Positions 1 through 11,459 of a stretch of 64,000 bases of DNA are shown here, piece after piece. Location: NCBI GenBank assembly GCA_038496445.1, contig JALMLS010000282.1, forward strand, positions 62,001 to 126,000. The letters run 5' to 3'. The position numbers and the translations under genes are program-made. Source of the stretch: Trichosphaerium sp. ATCC 40318. Its lineage: Eukaryota > Discosea > Flabellinia > Trichosidae. Under the pieces are notes generated by a model. That model ran no database searches. It saw nothing but the letters and a program-made list of their open reading frames with translations, and was not told where the DNA came from. Numbering within the stretch: position 1 is the first letter of the stretch; each line of letters starts with the position of its first letter.

Positions 1-927
1 ACATGGGGTGATGACACGCATAAGATACTGACTAGTTTATGGAATGATACTGGTATACAAAGAGCACATGACATACGACTTCTTCACGGAGGATCTCCTT
101 GTATGGCCAGGTACGATCCTCAGGACTAACTCTTTGCGTTTGAGTTTGTTTGACAGTCTTTGTTTAAGGTTTTTCGATGCTATTGACCGCATTGCTAAGT
201 CAGGTTATATTCCTACAAGTGATGATAATATTCAAGCTAGATTATCACATCCAATAGAGGATGTTACCTTTGAGTACTGGGTAGGCACCATGGATAAAAC
301 CATCCGATTTGTCAATAAGGAATGTACTGAGGTGCGAAAAGTGATAATTTTTAACACTAATGCCTTTGTCAGCTTCCTAGTGACACTAAAAGTGTTTATT
401 ACATGGTGTCCTTACTAGGGTATTGCCAATCTAATGGTGTACAAAATAATTTGATAAGGGCAATCGAAGCCTTTAATGAGATCAAAACCAAACTCAAAGA
501 GTAAGTACTCTAGATTTTCTGGTTTATTTCTTACTTGCTTTCTGTAGTCACACAAACATAGTTCTCATATTTTCTAAACAAGACCTCATGGATAAGCAAC
601 TAGAAACTACGCCAATTACAGCTTGTTTCCCTGACTATACACAACGTACGCACAACAAACAAGGGACAAGTTGTTTCCATTCGGAAACTAAACTTTTTTT
701 TTCAACTATAGCGCCACAAGAAGATTGGGGCAAGTTTGCTGCTTTTTTGCAAAGTAAATTTATTGATAATGATGACAAAGTTAGAGTATACACACACTTT
801 ATAAGTCCAATTTGCTATCGTAATGTTAAAGATGTATTTGAGGTATGTAACCACGCGAACGTGAAATAAGAAAAGTGCAAAAAGAAAAAATGTTCTGCAG
901 AACTCAATTTTCTCGGAGGATATATAA
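1..927 (+). CDS. G-protein alpha subunit-like protein, 5' end cut by window
   Basis: Five exons are visible: 1-110, 157-340, 373-500, 548-842 and 901-927. The joined protein reads as a G-alpha subunit. The helical-domain part contains LWNDTGIQ, then FFDAIDRIAKSGYIPTSDD, which matches the usual 'D..DRIA...Y.PT..D' block. Later come SLLGYCQ (family SLSGYD), IEAFNEI (family LFDEI) and NIVLIFSKQDLMDK (family 'ILFLNKxDLFxxK'), then ITACFPDY and YTHF near the C-terminus. The protein ends ENSIFSEDI. The switch II motif DVGGQ is replaced by a region reading VNKECTEVRK, and NKxD is SKQD, so GTP binding or hydrolysis is probably altered. Introns are only 32-58 nt. The P-loop lies upstream of the window. 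Family assignment is firm; activity is inference. Confidence 0.85.
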
Positions 928-1552
928 CAACGCCACGTGATATTCTTTCTAACAATATAATAAATTTTTTATGTACTAACTCCTTTCGCATAGCACACAC
1001 TTGGTCCTCTTTTTCCTCCCACCGCTGATATGCCTTTCTGATTTAATACTGTACCGCTTTGAACACAAGCTAAGCTTACTAAACTGCTCTACAAGAAATT
1101 ACAGCTTACATAAATTCTCCTTAACAGACCCAAAGGTGAAATCTTTGGTAGATTTGGTGTTGCTGTAAAACAATAAAGCGCAGTTGCCTTCTTGTTCAAT
1201 GACTAAAAAATTAATCCACAATGGATTCCTTTTAGTATGTACAAATGTTGTGGTCAGCAAGCAAGCAAAGAGCACTATTCCCTGTTTAGAGGGTCCATCA
1301 CTTTCCTTTCAGTGCCCGACAACACGTTCGCTCACATCATCCATTTGTGTGGAATGATTATCGGGTATCCCGGTTTAATAAAATTAATGGATCTACCCGG
1401 TACGTATAGCAGAATCCAACCGGGTATTATGTTAATTATGTGAATAAGTGCATTTAGTACTAAGCGTATTTTGTAGAAAATCGCATTAGCTAAAAAACAA
1501 GTTAAGTCCACGTGATTCCAAAGCTGTCTTTTTTCACATTAACAAGAAACTC
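928..1552. other. Intergenic, no gene seen
   Basis: This stretch lies between the G-alpha-like gene and the BTB gene. It is AT-rich and has CACGTG sites near 931 and 1508, the second about 45 bases before the BTB start codon. Short open frames here have no family resemblance. Confidence 0.6.
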
Positions 1553-2728
1553 ATGGAAACGCCTGTTATTACGGAAGGGATACAAGAACTCGCCAACAAA
1601 CTCAATGATGCAGTTATCACGCGAATACAAGAGCTTGAGGAGTTAGAGAGGAAGTATCAGAAAATAAACGCAATGTAAGTGTTTTTTAAGTACTTTTTAT
1701 TTGCTTACAACGCACTACCTAGCGTACAAAAATTCAACGAGAATGTATTATTGGATGTTGGTGGTGTTAAATACAGGATTTCGTTAAAAAACCTCCAAAA
1801 GTATCCAGACTCTATGCTAGGAGCTATGTTTAGGTATGTAGGGATACAAGAGATTAAATGGTTAACTGACATCGAGACAGTGGTCGTTTTGGTGTCAAAA
1901 AGCTAGAAGACGGTTCAGTTTTCATTGATAGAGATGGTGAGCTCTTCAATTACGTCCTGAACTACCTTCGCAATGGGACTATTTATTACGACTCAAAAGA
2001 CAAAGTCTTGTGCAAGAGACTGTACGAGGAGGCTGATTTTTATCAGATAGAAGGCTTCACAGCCATCTTGAAGAATGCGGTATTTAAGAAGTTCTTTCTT
2101 GATTCATTCTTATCCTATACAGGAAGTTATAGATGTTCTCAGTCTACAAGCTAAGTATGACGAAGGTCAATGGGATGTAAATCACAATGGCGAACTTTAT
2201 CAGCGTTGCATAGACAGGAGACCTTTGTTTATCGTCTATGGTGAATACAACTGGCATGACTATATTATAGAGTGCGATTTATACAACAATTCCGGTGCCA
2301 CTCAGAACCCATTCGGACACCCTGGTATTGTTTTTCATGCCAAGGAAGATAAATGTAAGTTCTTTACAGAATACTCTTAATCACTGATTTTTTTTGTAGC
2401 ATTTTTTGTTGTCTATTTTAGACCACATTCAAGCGATACGGGCAAAGCTGTTCAGTACGCTACGGTAGATAAAGAAGGTACTTTAAAGGGTGTGTCAACG
2501 TACAAGACAGTTGTACCTGATAAAGAGTGGTTCTCAGTCAAGCTACACGTGAAAAGCTCAAAAGGAACAGTGGAAATATTTTGTAAGGGTGAAAATGTTG
2601 GTACAGTTTGTATAGCATCAGGAGGTTGTGGTGCTGTTGGTTTGTTTCAACATCAACAATTGGGTTGGTTCAGAAACTTTAAATGTACACACATTAAGAA
2701 GTGGTCATCTGTAAAAAAAGATGAATAA
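1553..2728 (+). CDS. BTB/T1 (KCTD-type) protein with C-terminal jelly-roll/LamG-like domain
   Basis: Six exons: 1553-1674, 1723-1833, 1881-2079, 2123-2354 and 2400-2728, with every junction keeping frame (the first four introns are 43-48 nt). A short predicted coiled coil (residues 1-40, rich in E, L and K) precedes a T1-type BTB domain. That domain shows LLDVGGVKYRIS, then MLGAMF, then FIDRDGELFNYVLNYLRNG, the classic KCTD signature. After it comes a domain with GEYNWHDYIIECDLY, HPGIVFHAKEDK and GCGAVGLFQHQ, like concanavalin-fold domains that bind carbohydrate or cover a partner. KCTD proteins oligomerise and often act as Cullin-3 adaptors; that role is inferred here. There is no signal peptide, so the protein is probably cytosolic. 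Five exons are listed with certainty; the ATG at 1553 is the first in frame. Confidence 0.85.
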
Positions 2729-2919
2729 AGAAACCCGCTGCATATGCTACTTGATAGCAAGTCATTGAACAGTTGACTGTTGGTCAACAAGTTTTTACCA
2801 ATCCTTAAATTCCCTCCCTCTTGTTGATGTAGTAAAAGCTATTTTGGGCTGTAGCTTGTAGTCACAAGGTTCTTTGGCAATGGACGTAAGCACTAGTAAG
2901 TGCGTCTCGTGATTTTTCA

Positions 2920-3036
2920 AGTTAAGAAAAAACTAATATTCAGTTGGCATCTGTAACTTTTGTGTTTCACTCTTCAGTTAAGAAAAAACTAATATTCAGT
3001 TGGCATCTGTAACTTTTGTGTTTCACTCTTCAGTTA
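2920..3036. repeat. Tandem duplication, 2 x 56 bp
   Basis: A 56-bp unit starting GTTAAGAAAAAACTAATATT is repeated exactly in tandem, with unit starts near 2921 and 2977, followed by a few bases of a third start. It lies in the intergenic region after the BTB gene. The perfect identity suggests a recent slippage or replication event. The rest of 2729-3192 shows no gene. Confidence 0.9.
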
Positions 3037-3192
3037 CATTTGTTTGAGCATGTAAACAAGACGCTTAGAGGAAGTTTCACTATCAACTATATTTAGATTC
3101 GCGCATAAGTTGCGACCAACTTAGTGGATACCAAAGTGAATGCATAAAAAACAATCACTTTTTCTGATTGTTTGCAGCAGCAATTTACGTAA

Positions 3193-3437
3193 ATGGTACA
3201 CACAGAGAATTCAAAGATCATTTTAAACGGCGTTGATGAGCTGTAAGAAATATAAAACTGGTAACGCTTGTTCGTGGTGTGGGAAACGATTAAAAACTGT
3301 CTTCCCTTTTCATATTCTATTTTTTATTTCTCGTTTTAACAAGAGAATATTGTAGCATTTGTCCTCCACAAACAATAGGCATAGCTCTATCTACGACTCA
3401 CAAGCCAAAAAAAGAGCTTTTAAAACCAAACAGATAG
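3193..3437 (+). CDS. Possible small two-exon protein, 47 aa
   Basis: An ATG at 3193 opens a 50-nt exon ending at a GTAAGA donor. An AACAAG acceptor about 100 nt later restores frame to give a 47-residue peptide beginning MVHTENSKIILNGVDEL, with a CSIC motif in the middle and a lysine-rich end. No family is recognised. Support is only the splice sites and open frame; it could be chance. The region between its end and 3726 shows nothing else. Confidence 0.3.
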
Positions 3438-3725
3438 GTTCATCACCATGATACTTCAAGAGATAGTAGGTTTGTGCAACTTTGGTGCTTTTATAAAAAG
3501 AACTTCTGTTGTGGCTTGGTTGTTTAAGGGCTAATTATGTTACGCGTTTATACAACCTGCGAGATACAACTTGATGTTAAAGCTGAGTTCTTAAGACGGT
3601 ATGAAAAGCAAGTTATCATAGAGTCACGTTTTGTATCACGTGGTTTTTCGCGAGTTTTCACAAAGATTTTTGTGTGATTTTTTGTTTATAATCGATACCA
3701 ACAACATTATTCCGCAACACTCACC

Positions 3726-4735
3726 ATGGTTAAAACGCTTCTCGTTTTTACGTTGCTCACAATATTCCTTATCGAAAGCACTAGCGCCATATCTGCTTCA
3801 AGACCAGATGGACCACCGGAGTGTATAAACAAGAACATTAACAATGTCTTGGTACGTTATTAACAATAAGAAGCTCAAAACTGTAAAACGGGTAAATTGT
3901 TTACTTATTTAATCGTCACTTCTGATGTTCTCTATCCAAATTGCCTGTTCCATTTTTCTTTAAGCTCCAAGCGTTACTTTAGTGATCTCTTCGATCACGT
4001 GATTTTACTTTGGAAAACTTTTTACTACTTTTGTTGCGCTAGTACTCGGATTTTTGTAACTCATGTCGTACCTAGCGCCGAACACTAATTGAGGCTGGTG
4101 TAGTTGCATTACCTCCTTTCTACAATGGAGCATTGGGCCCTACCGTACCAGATGGCCATATCCTCGGACAGCGTCTATTCAGACTGTTGCTTGAGAACCA
4201 ACATCCTTGCTTGACTCAAATGGTTTGGTTAAACAATGCCGAAGTACGCCAAGTGCTAACTGAAGCATCTCGTTTTCCTACAAACCAACAACGTCTTAAC
4301 GTTGGTAACGCTCGACAAGCAATAATCCTTACTGGCTCAAACCAAAACGGTCGATGGGACTTTCAACCGAATGGAAGAACCGTAGATGATATTGCAAGAA
4401 GTCTTCCTGTCGGCAACCATTTAATCCTCTCTCGATTCTTGTTGTTCTCTAGATCTCATCCAATGAACCTGGGTGGCCTTGACTTACACGCACATACTCG
4501 AGGTACTATCCGAAAGTACGCAGACGGCAGTTTCATGTATACCACGTGGGTTACTGTTCATGATTGGTTCAATGTTGAGGCAAGAACTGATCGTGCTGCG
4601 CTTGTTGAGACTATTGTTCGAAGACTTGATGATGCTCCTGGAAATCCTTATGAGATACAAAGTGTTAGAATCTGTGTTTCCTATGTACAAGGTCAATTTG
4701 CGCTATTCTTCCGTCCTAGTAGCTGGTGTAATTGA
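3726..4735 (+). CDS. Secreted protein of unknown family
   Basis: Exon 1 (3726-3851) encodes a clear signal peptide: MVKTLLVFTLLTIFLIEST, followed by a small-residue region suited to cleavage. A GTACGT donor follows, and the likely acceptor at 4073-4075 keeps frame to exon 2 (4076-4735). The intron would be about 220 nt, long for this window, so a small internal exon may have been missed. The mature protein, about 230 residues, contains GPTVPDGHILGQRLFRLL, several Arg/Asn-rich turns, and ends FFRPSSWCN. It has few cysteines and no second membrane segment. I do not recognise the family. It is probably secreted or lumenal. Confidence 0.6.
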
Positions 4736-5164
4736 TAATAAATCACCCTTCGTTAATACTTCGCACGTCATTAATATTAAAAAAATGCTATTTTGAAGCC
4801 TATTCTTTGTACAACCAATCCAGCACGTGATACAAAACAAAGTTTCTCACTCAGTCTTTGTTTGTACGCGCGTACTACTTGTTTATTCGCAAATCTGTGT
4901 CGTATATGGTTCCGCCGCACTCCGACAGTGAGTGTTAATACGCTTCTGGCGTAGTGGGATATAATATGCGACATCACTGTTACATCAGAGCTTCCCATCC
5001 ACTACGGCGCTAAATATTGCATAAATAAATTAGATGTGGTATTTCAGCTGCCAGCGTGTATGCGGTGATAATACGACACCGTTCATGTTTTGTAAAAAAA
5101 GTCACGTGCTGAAAAAAAAAGACTTTGCTTAATCTATTTTTAAACAATACAAGTTACGCTTTGA
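4736..5164. other. Intergenic, no gene seen
   Basis: No convincing open frame. CACGTG sites near 4825 and 5103; the second lies about 60 bases before the next start codon and is followed by an A-tract. Confidence 0.6.
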
Positions 5165-6902
5165 ATGGCAGAAACTCAAACAATAGAGGTTAATTTACAA
5201 TATGTCAACCGTCTGGCCGCAGGTTACAAGCATTCAATGGTAATAGCAGATAATGGCTTTGTTTACACGTGGGGTAATAACTCTTGGTGCCAGCTAGGCA
5301 CCAACACTTTTTTTCAGTATGTACACGAACTAATAAACAAGGCGAGAGCTATCGCTTGTCCAGTCAAGTCACTTGTAAATATTGTATGCATTGCTGCTGG
5401 GTTCAATCATAGCCTTGGTTCAAATGGTATTGTTTATTCATGGGGCTTTAATTCAAACGGTGAATGTGGCCTAGGTCACTTCAAGTCACCTGTTCCCAAA
5501 CCAAGACGTGTTCAACATCTCAACAAAATCACACAAGTCACTGCGTATGATGTGAGTATAGTGCTATCCCAATCAGGTCATGTCTATTCTTGGGGAAACA
5601 ACCGACATCATGGATTGGGACATTCATTCAACAAGACGAAACTAAACTCACCAAAACGTATCCCAAGTCTAGATCATGTTAAGAAAATTCAAACAAGTGG
5701 GCTTGTGGTGCTACGACATCAACAGGTCATGTCTTTCTTTGGGGAACAACAGAAGATGAAGAAGCAGATAAATCGCTATTTTTGAAACCAAAGACAATTT
5801 CACGTGTTCCAAGTATTGATGATGCCACTGATATTGCCATTGGTGATAAACACGTGCTTGTGCTCATCAAGTCAGGACAAGTATTTTCTTTTGGATGCAA
5901 CTTGTTTGACCAGCTTGGGTTGGGAATTGATGACAAGTATGGCCAGGGTATCATCAATGAACTCAGTAACATTGCATCTGTCCATGCTGGCGAGAGGACA
6001 TCGTTTGCATTAAATAGCGAAGGTTGTTTGTTTGGTTGGGGTGAAGGGACATGGATTGATTCGTTCTCGTCAAACATACCCCTAAAATTACCTGGAAAAT
6101 ACCTTGAGTTTGCCAATAAACGATATCATTACTTGGCAATATCTCATGACTTTCAGTTGGTTACAGGTGGTCATAACAATTATGGAGAATCAAATCCGCA
6201 AATTTTGACATTCAACGATCACAAAAAGGTACTGCAACAAAGTTATTCTTCCAAACTTTACGACAATTAGCGTATCAAATATGGCTCTGCACATCCTCTA
6301 CCAATAAAAGAAATGAGGTTAAAGGTGCCGCAAAACAAACCAAACATAAAAGTTCTTGAATAACAAATTTCAAGCAAATCACAACATCCAAAAGCAGCGA
6401 AGCTCTGAAGGAAGACCGAATGGATAAGTACATTTCAAAAGCTACAAGTGAACCCACTCGTGAGTACACCAAGTTTGGAGATGCTCCTGAACACCTTGAT
6501 ATGCTTCAAGATGCCCTTGAAGCCTTTGAAATACAAGAAGACGGTTTTACTGTAAGTATTTACAAATACCAACGTGTTTGGGACAACTGATCTTTGTTCT
6601 AGTATGACCAATCAGATGAACTTAAGCCACAACCTGAAATAGACAATAACAGTATTAATAAGGTATGTATCTCTTTTACTTGTAGTTGTATTTATTAATG
6701 GCTTTAGTCTCATGAAACTGATTGGAAGTCAATATTGGAGAGGTTGGGTATTGCAACAGAAAGAGCTCAAAAACTAGGATTGTTGATGAATGACTCTGGT
6801 ATCAAACATGAGGATATAACTTCAAAGTTGCTAGAAGAGCTTGGATTCAGCCCAATTGAACGTGTAAAAGTATTCAAAGCAAAGCACAACAATATCATTT
6901 AA
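5165..6902 (+). pseudogene. RCC1-repeat protein with SAM-like tail, frameshifted (RCC1 copy 1)
   Basis: The start (MAETQTIEVNLQYVNRLAAG) and RCC1 blades such as VYTWGNN, VYSWGFN, HVYSWGNNRHHGLG match the intact paralogue at 34761-36129. Near 5697-5705 four bases are missing relative to that paralogue, so the frame shifts and would stop at 5785. The correct frame resumes at once (LFLKPKTISRVP) and runs to 6228. Further exons at 6375-6551, 6603-6662 and 6708-6902 encode an acidic linker and a C-terminal SAM-like domain (DWKSILERLG ... ELGFSPIERVKVFKAK). A six-base in-frame loss also occurs in the second blade. RCC1 propellers usually bind GTPases or chromatin; the role here is unknown. It is a recent pseudogene unless the four-base gap is a sequence error. 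Confidence 0.8.
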
Positions 6903-7577
6903 TACTACACTAGACAAAGTACGATTATGTATCATCGTTTTAATATTCAGTATTGTCTAATACAACATAAACTGATTTACACTGAGCGTATTTGAGGTTT
7001 CTGGACTACAGAATAGCTAATTCTGGAGAACATATTTTCGTGTTATTATTGTTCAAGTTTTCCGTTCTTGTCCCAGTACTCGTATTCTCCAACATAATTC
7101 TGTGTTGAAAGAGGCTCAAGCAAGAGCTGGCAGACTTGTTACAACTAATTAAAGACTACGTACCTTGCTGCACAGGGACGTGTTGTATAGTAAAATACTA
7201 TTCAGAGAACGCTATCAAAACAAGGTCAACACTCTTCTTCGAGTAACTTTAATCCAAAGAAGGAGAAATGATCATGCTAAATGTCTTTTCGAAGGGTATC
7301 TTTCTCTTTTGCCATGATAACCCTTTGATGGATGTAACGAAAAAAAGGTGATTAGTGGTAGTACGTAATAGAAAACCAAAAAAAAAAAAATCATCGAAAC
7401 CAACAGCTGCCGCACAAAATACACAAATTTACTTTCTTAATTTTTAGCCAAATACAGAACTGGTTGCTATAGACGTACCTCTATTTCGTTTTAAATTTGA
7501 GCGCTTTAGACACTTGTTTTACGTTTTTTAAGTCCCGATAAAAGTCTTTCTCGTTCCAACAACTTATTTCGCTATCT
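6903..7577. other. Intergenic with one MORN relic
   Basis: No complete gene. It contains the isolated minus-strand MORN fragment at 7049-7102, listed separately, and a poly-A tract near 7378. Confidence 0.6.
7049..7102 (-). pseudogene. Isolated MORN_2 repeat relic
   Basis: Read on the minus strand this segment gives NYVGEYEYWDKNGKLEQ, which matches the repeat unit of the F-box/MORN genes (YVNGKLEGEYKEWxxNGQL). Flanking sequence in the same frame shows no further repeats. It is a decayed fragment of that family. Confidence 0.6.
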
Positions 7578-9022
7578 ATGGAGTTTAACGAGCTTCCGCT
7601 TGAGATAGCGTTTAACGTATTCGTCTATTTATCCGCCGCTATGAAATTAGTATTTTGCGGTACTTCCAAAGCATGGAGACGCTATATACTCAATATACCA
7701 GAATTCAAGGTACGATTTTTAATATCATTACTAAGTCTGTAACATTTTTCCCTTTCATCTTGTCTATAGGGCGAAATATACGATCTAATCAATAAACAAC
7801 CACCAGTGCCTCTTGATGAAGTAATAAACTTACCTCCATGCCCACCACATAATTTTTATTCATTCGAAATAGAAAGTTTTGTTTTCCGTGAACCAAAGGT
7901 AATCACGTGTTTTATCATCATTAACTACTCGCTTCTTAATTAACACGTAAATACCTCTAGTTTTATTTGGCGATAATAAGCGATGATACTGTTTTTGTGC
8001 GTCTCTTACTAGATTTATCAAGTTGACGTAACATTTATGGATAGGTTTTTCAAGGGGATGCAGATTGTCCATCAAAAACACTTGTTTTACTTTTAGCGAA
8101 GAAATCTCCTTCTTGTTATGTATTACAGGAGCCTCATTCTTTCGATTGCATACCAGAATTCACTGTTAAATTGACGATAATAGGTGATATCTTGTTTATT
8201 AATGTAGTGTTATTATCAAGTCGTATGGAGGAGGATAGTTGTATGACACTTAAGATAGACCTTTCTAAAGAAGTAATTAAAGTGAAAAAGACCAAATGGA
8301 AGCACTCAGACTTCTATCATACTCAAAGTAAGATAGATTCAAAAATAGTTTACTACATCGAATACAAAGATAAATCAAAGCATCAAAGTGTTTCTATGAT
8401 AGATACAAGAAAGTCTAAAATACCAGTAAAGACATATGTACAACAAACACTTTTTCTTACTTTTTTCTTTTTTATTATCAAATTACTTACTAACAAATTT
8501 GTCCGTCAAGGATTTGGATCTTTGTTGTGTTGCAGCTGATTCAAAAGATACGATTTTTCTATGTAAGGATGGTTGCTTGTATATACAAAAGAAGGTTGGA
8601 GATAATAATTGGAGATTGGTTGGGAAAGCTCGTATTAAATACTTTTTAATGCTTCATGTCACTGTAAATAGAGATGATATTCTTACTATTGTTGGAAAAG
8701 GAAAGTATAATGGACGTTCAATAAAAATAGGAAAATGGGATCATGAACAAAATCACTTTCAATTCTTGGTTAATGTGCCTATGTATAACTGGAAGAAAGT
8801 GCCAAAGTTGGCTCCACACGAAAAACAAGCTTTTTATCATGGATGTAAGTGAACGTTACAAAAAAAACGTGTTTTTGGTTTTTTTTTTTTGAAACTAATC
8901 TTCTCTCTGTTATAGCTGTTTTGTATATGGATGCTCCAGCTCGAATTGATTATAAATCTGTGATATATGTTAAATTGTTTCATATTAATGTTAATAAAAT
9001 AAACGCTCTGGTAGGCATATAA
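7578..9022 (+). CDS. F-box protein, paralogue A
   Basis: Five exons: 7578-7709, 7770-7898, 8045-8437, 8511-8844 and 8916-9022. All junctions keep frame and match those of the paralogue at 13566-14901. Residues 1-44 form an F-box: MEFNELPLEIAFNVFVYLS, then CGTSKAWRRYI. The remaining region, about 320 residues, has strand-rich segments such as VIKVKKTKWKHSDFYHTQSK and IKIGKWDHEQNHFQFLVNV, possibly a beta-propeller-like substrate-binding part; I do not recognise it. F-box proteins link substrates to SCF ubiquitin ligases. The second intron starts GTAATCACGTGT, with the E-box palindrome also conserved in the paralogue's intron. Confidence 0.85.
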
Positions 9023-9101
9023 AGCCACCATCTTGTAATCAGGTAGTTGGTTTTGTTAAAAAAACACATTAAGTTTACTGGTAGTCATATGCGACACTTG
9101 G

Positions 9102-9630
9102 TTACCAAACACATGTTAAAATGTGTATCCAGTATCGACTAACTGTGTACATATTTGAATACTTTTGCACAAGTACGGGTAACCCACTATCATCCTTCCA
9201 ACTCTTGTACTGTCCTTCTTCTTTACCATTAACATAAGTACAAGCAATGATCGCACAATTGCTAATTTGAGCCATTGGCCTTGTGATACCACCGCTTGTA
9301 TTCTCCTTCTGTTTAACAAGTACGTAATTACATCGTTTCCATAGTTGGCCATCCTCAAACCAATGCTTATACTCATTCACAAAATACCTCTTCTGAAAAT
9401 CCCGTTTTCGTGCCATTGAAACTCTCGGCTATTTTACCTTTAACAAGTGAAGTTTTAATTCGCAGCAAACCACTTTTTGGTTTCTCCATTATACCTATTT
9501 GCCGTAACATAGTCCTTGTAGACAATGGTTAAACCACTTTTTGTGTACCCCATGTAGCTCGTTATTCCTGTAGGTACATTGTTGTTTCAATTGGCCGTTA
9601 GCACACCTGTTTGAACACTCCATGACATTT
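9102..9630 (-). pseudogene. F-box/MORN-repeat pseudogene, MORN part only
   Basis: On the minus strand, repeat units in shifting frames can be read: NGQLKQQCTYRNNELHGVHKKWF, then stops, then a block EYKHWFEDGQLWKRCNYV and ACTYVNGKEEGQYKSW. These match the YVNGKxEGEYKxWxxNGQL unit of the intact genes. Several frameshifts and stops interrupt it, and no F-box exon is visible upstream (9631-9800). It is a decayed copy. Confidence 0.75.
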
Positions 9631-9964
9631 ACCACGAATCCAGCTGTCTAGATGTGTAGTAAGATTCTTTAGACCAAGCGCCTGTCAACTTGGTTTAATG
9701 GCTTGAATGACCTTTTTTAGCTTCATATTGTTACAAGAAAAGGTGCGAGGTATGAGTTGTAGTTAAGTATGTTTTATTGTATCCAAGTACAGTACGATAT
9801 CGTGACACATATTTCAAGATGAACACCAAAAACAATCTGTTTTACAGTTTACTGATAGCTTTGGTGAACACATTGCATGACTTAACCAAAAGCTATCGTT
9901 GACCGATTTTGCTTGGCAAAACCTGTCCACGTAGACTACACTCATTTACTGAACAAAGCAACAG
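9631..9964. other. Intergenic, nothing recognised
   Basis: No open frame, RNA gene or repeat was recognised between the minus-strand MORN pseudogene and the short F-box/MORN copy. Confidence 0.55.
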
Positions 9965-10377
9965 ATGAATACTAGTAAAGATGGATATTCATATCTTCTT
10001 TGTCTTCCAATAGAGCTACAGCTAGATATTATTGAATTAGATTATGAAATATACCAGAAGTGGCCTCTGTTTTCTAAAACAACATTAACAGTAGTGAGAA
10101 TTGATTGTCAGTTCAGAAAACATGGAAAGTGGCTTGTAGAAAAACCATCATCACAAACACTCATTGGATACATGGGAAGTGCCATGGAGACTATAAATGT
10201 GGTGAGCTGAGGGCTCAGTGTACCTATGTTGATGGTAAAATAGAAGGAGAGTTCAAGAAGTTTAAGAATGGTAAACTAATCAAGTTGTTTAATTATGTAA
10301 ATGGTAAACAGCAAGGAGTTTATAAGTTGTATTATCCTAGTGGTAAGTTGGCATTAGAAGGAAACTATGGATTGTAA
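9965..10377 (+). pseudogene. Truncated F-box/MORN gene
   Basis: The first 60 residues resemble the N-terminus of the F-box/MORN genes: YLLCLPIELQLDIIELD, then WPLFSKTTLT and KHGKWL. A shift of frame near 10105-10140 is needed to reach THWIHGKCHGDYK and three MORN_2 units (TYVDGKIEGEFKKF, NYVNGKQQGVYKLY). The paralogues have an intron at this junction; here no usable splice pair is seen, so the intron seems lost with a frameshift. The copy ends after three repeats. It is probably a pseudogene, though a short product cannot be excluded. Confidence 0.65.
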
Positions 10378-10731
10378 ACATAATCTGCAACTCAAACAAC
10401 GTCCGATTAGATGTGAGCTTGATTGCTTGGTCACCATACTTGAGACCCTTTGTGATTGTAAAAGTCATACCATAAACAACCAAATGCGTACATCATATTC
10501 ATTGAGCTATTGTTAGTTGGGAGTTAATCCAGATTAGTAAAAAAGACAACCAACAATTTGAGCTTGTTGTTATCTACAAACGTGTAGCTTTGTCTTTTCA
10601 TTAAAGTCAAGTGCCTTCCACTTACAGCGTTGGCGCTTAAAATGGCTTCAAGGGAATTAGATTTTTTATTCATTTTAAGTATGAGTTTGGTCTATCTTGT
10701 TAAAGCAGTTGTACACTTCTATAGTAGCAAT
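10378..10731. other. Intergenic, no gene seen
   Basis: No family resemblance, repeat or RNA gene was recognised. Confidence 0.55.
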
Positions 10732-11422
10732 GCCTCCGAAGAGGTCTAGAACCCGAAAAAAACAACGCAAAGGCCGGAAAAAACGAGGAGCAAAGTCTTA
10801 TTGTACGCCAAATATCTGTAGCATGTTAACTGTAAGATCTAGCATCATTTCATGACAACGAGCATGGTAAACGAGCCTGGGTGAGTATCACGTGTATTTT
10901 TTTTAAAATAACGATTTGTAGTCTGAACAGCTCTCATACAGTGAAGGGAGTGAAGATCCGCAACAAACACAAAAGGAAAAACCAACTCCAACAGAAAAGT
11001 CTCTGAGAGACTTAGAAAAACTAACTATCCGTGCGTCATTAGTTTGTCGATGAAACTGACTTTTATACGTCCAGGAGTGTTTAAAGACAACAATCTAGTT
11101 TCTCAGGTCTCTATTACACCGAAGGTAGCTAAGGAACTTCCTAGTATCGCCAAGATAATGGAGAAGAGCAACACAGATAGTCAAATTGCGCTTCAACTTA
11201 GTGATACTGTTACACTAGTTGGAGTGATGCGTACGAACTCTTGTGCTTATCTATTACTTATAGAGATTGTAAGGTTTGTTGAAAGACGTAAGAAATAAAT
11301 CAGTGTTCCCAATAAAACCAAATGATCGTAACATGGAGGAACTAAACGAAGCACAAAAAGCTGCAGCTTGGATGGGGTGTCAGGAATGTACTTTGCGTTT
11401 CTTTATCAAGTCTAGGAGTTAA
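10732..11422 (+). CDS. Basic N-terminal protein of unknown function, multi-exon
   Basis: The start MPPKRSRTRKKQRKGRKKRG is strongly basic, like a nuclear localisation signal or nucleic-acid-binding tail. Following exons read SEQLSYSEGSEDPQQTQ (from 10921), then, after a 44-nt intron from 11031 to about 11074, VFKDNNLVSQVSITPKVAKELP ... SDTVTLVGVM. An 81-nt intron with donor GTACGA then leads to FPIKPNDRNMEELNEAQKAA and the end CTLRFFIKSRS at 11422. The first intron has two possible solutions. The frame works throughout with typical splice sites. I do not recognise the family. It lies only 37 bases upstream of the next gene on the same strand. Confidence 0.5.
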
Positions 11423-11459
11423 CTAACTACCAAGCTAGTCATTGTACGAAACGTACACG

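Noticed and set aside
815..1443. Short open frames on both strands after the G-alpha gene
   Set aside because: They overlap the last exon or lie in AT-rich sequence and look random.
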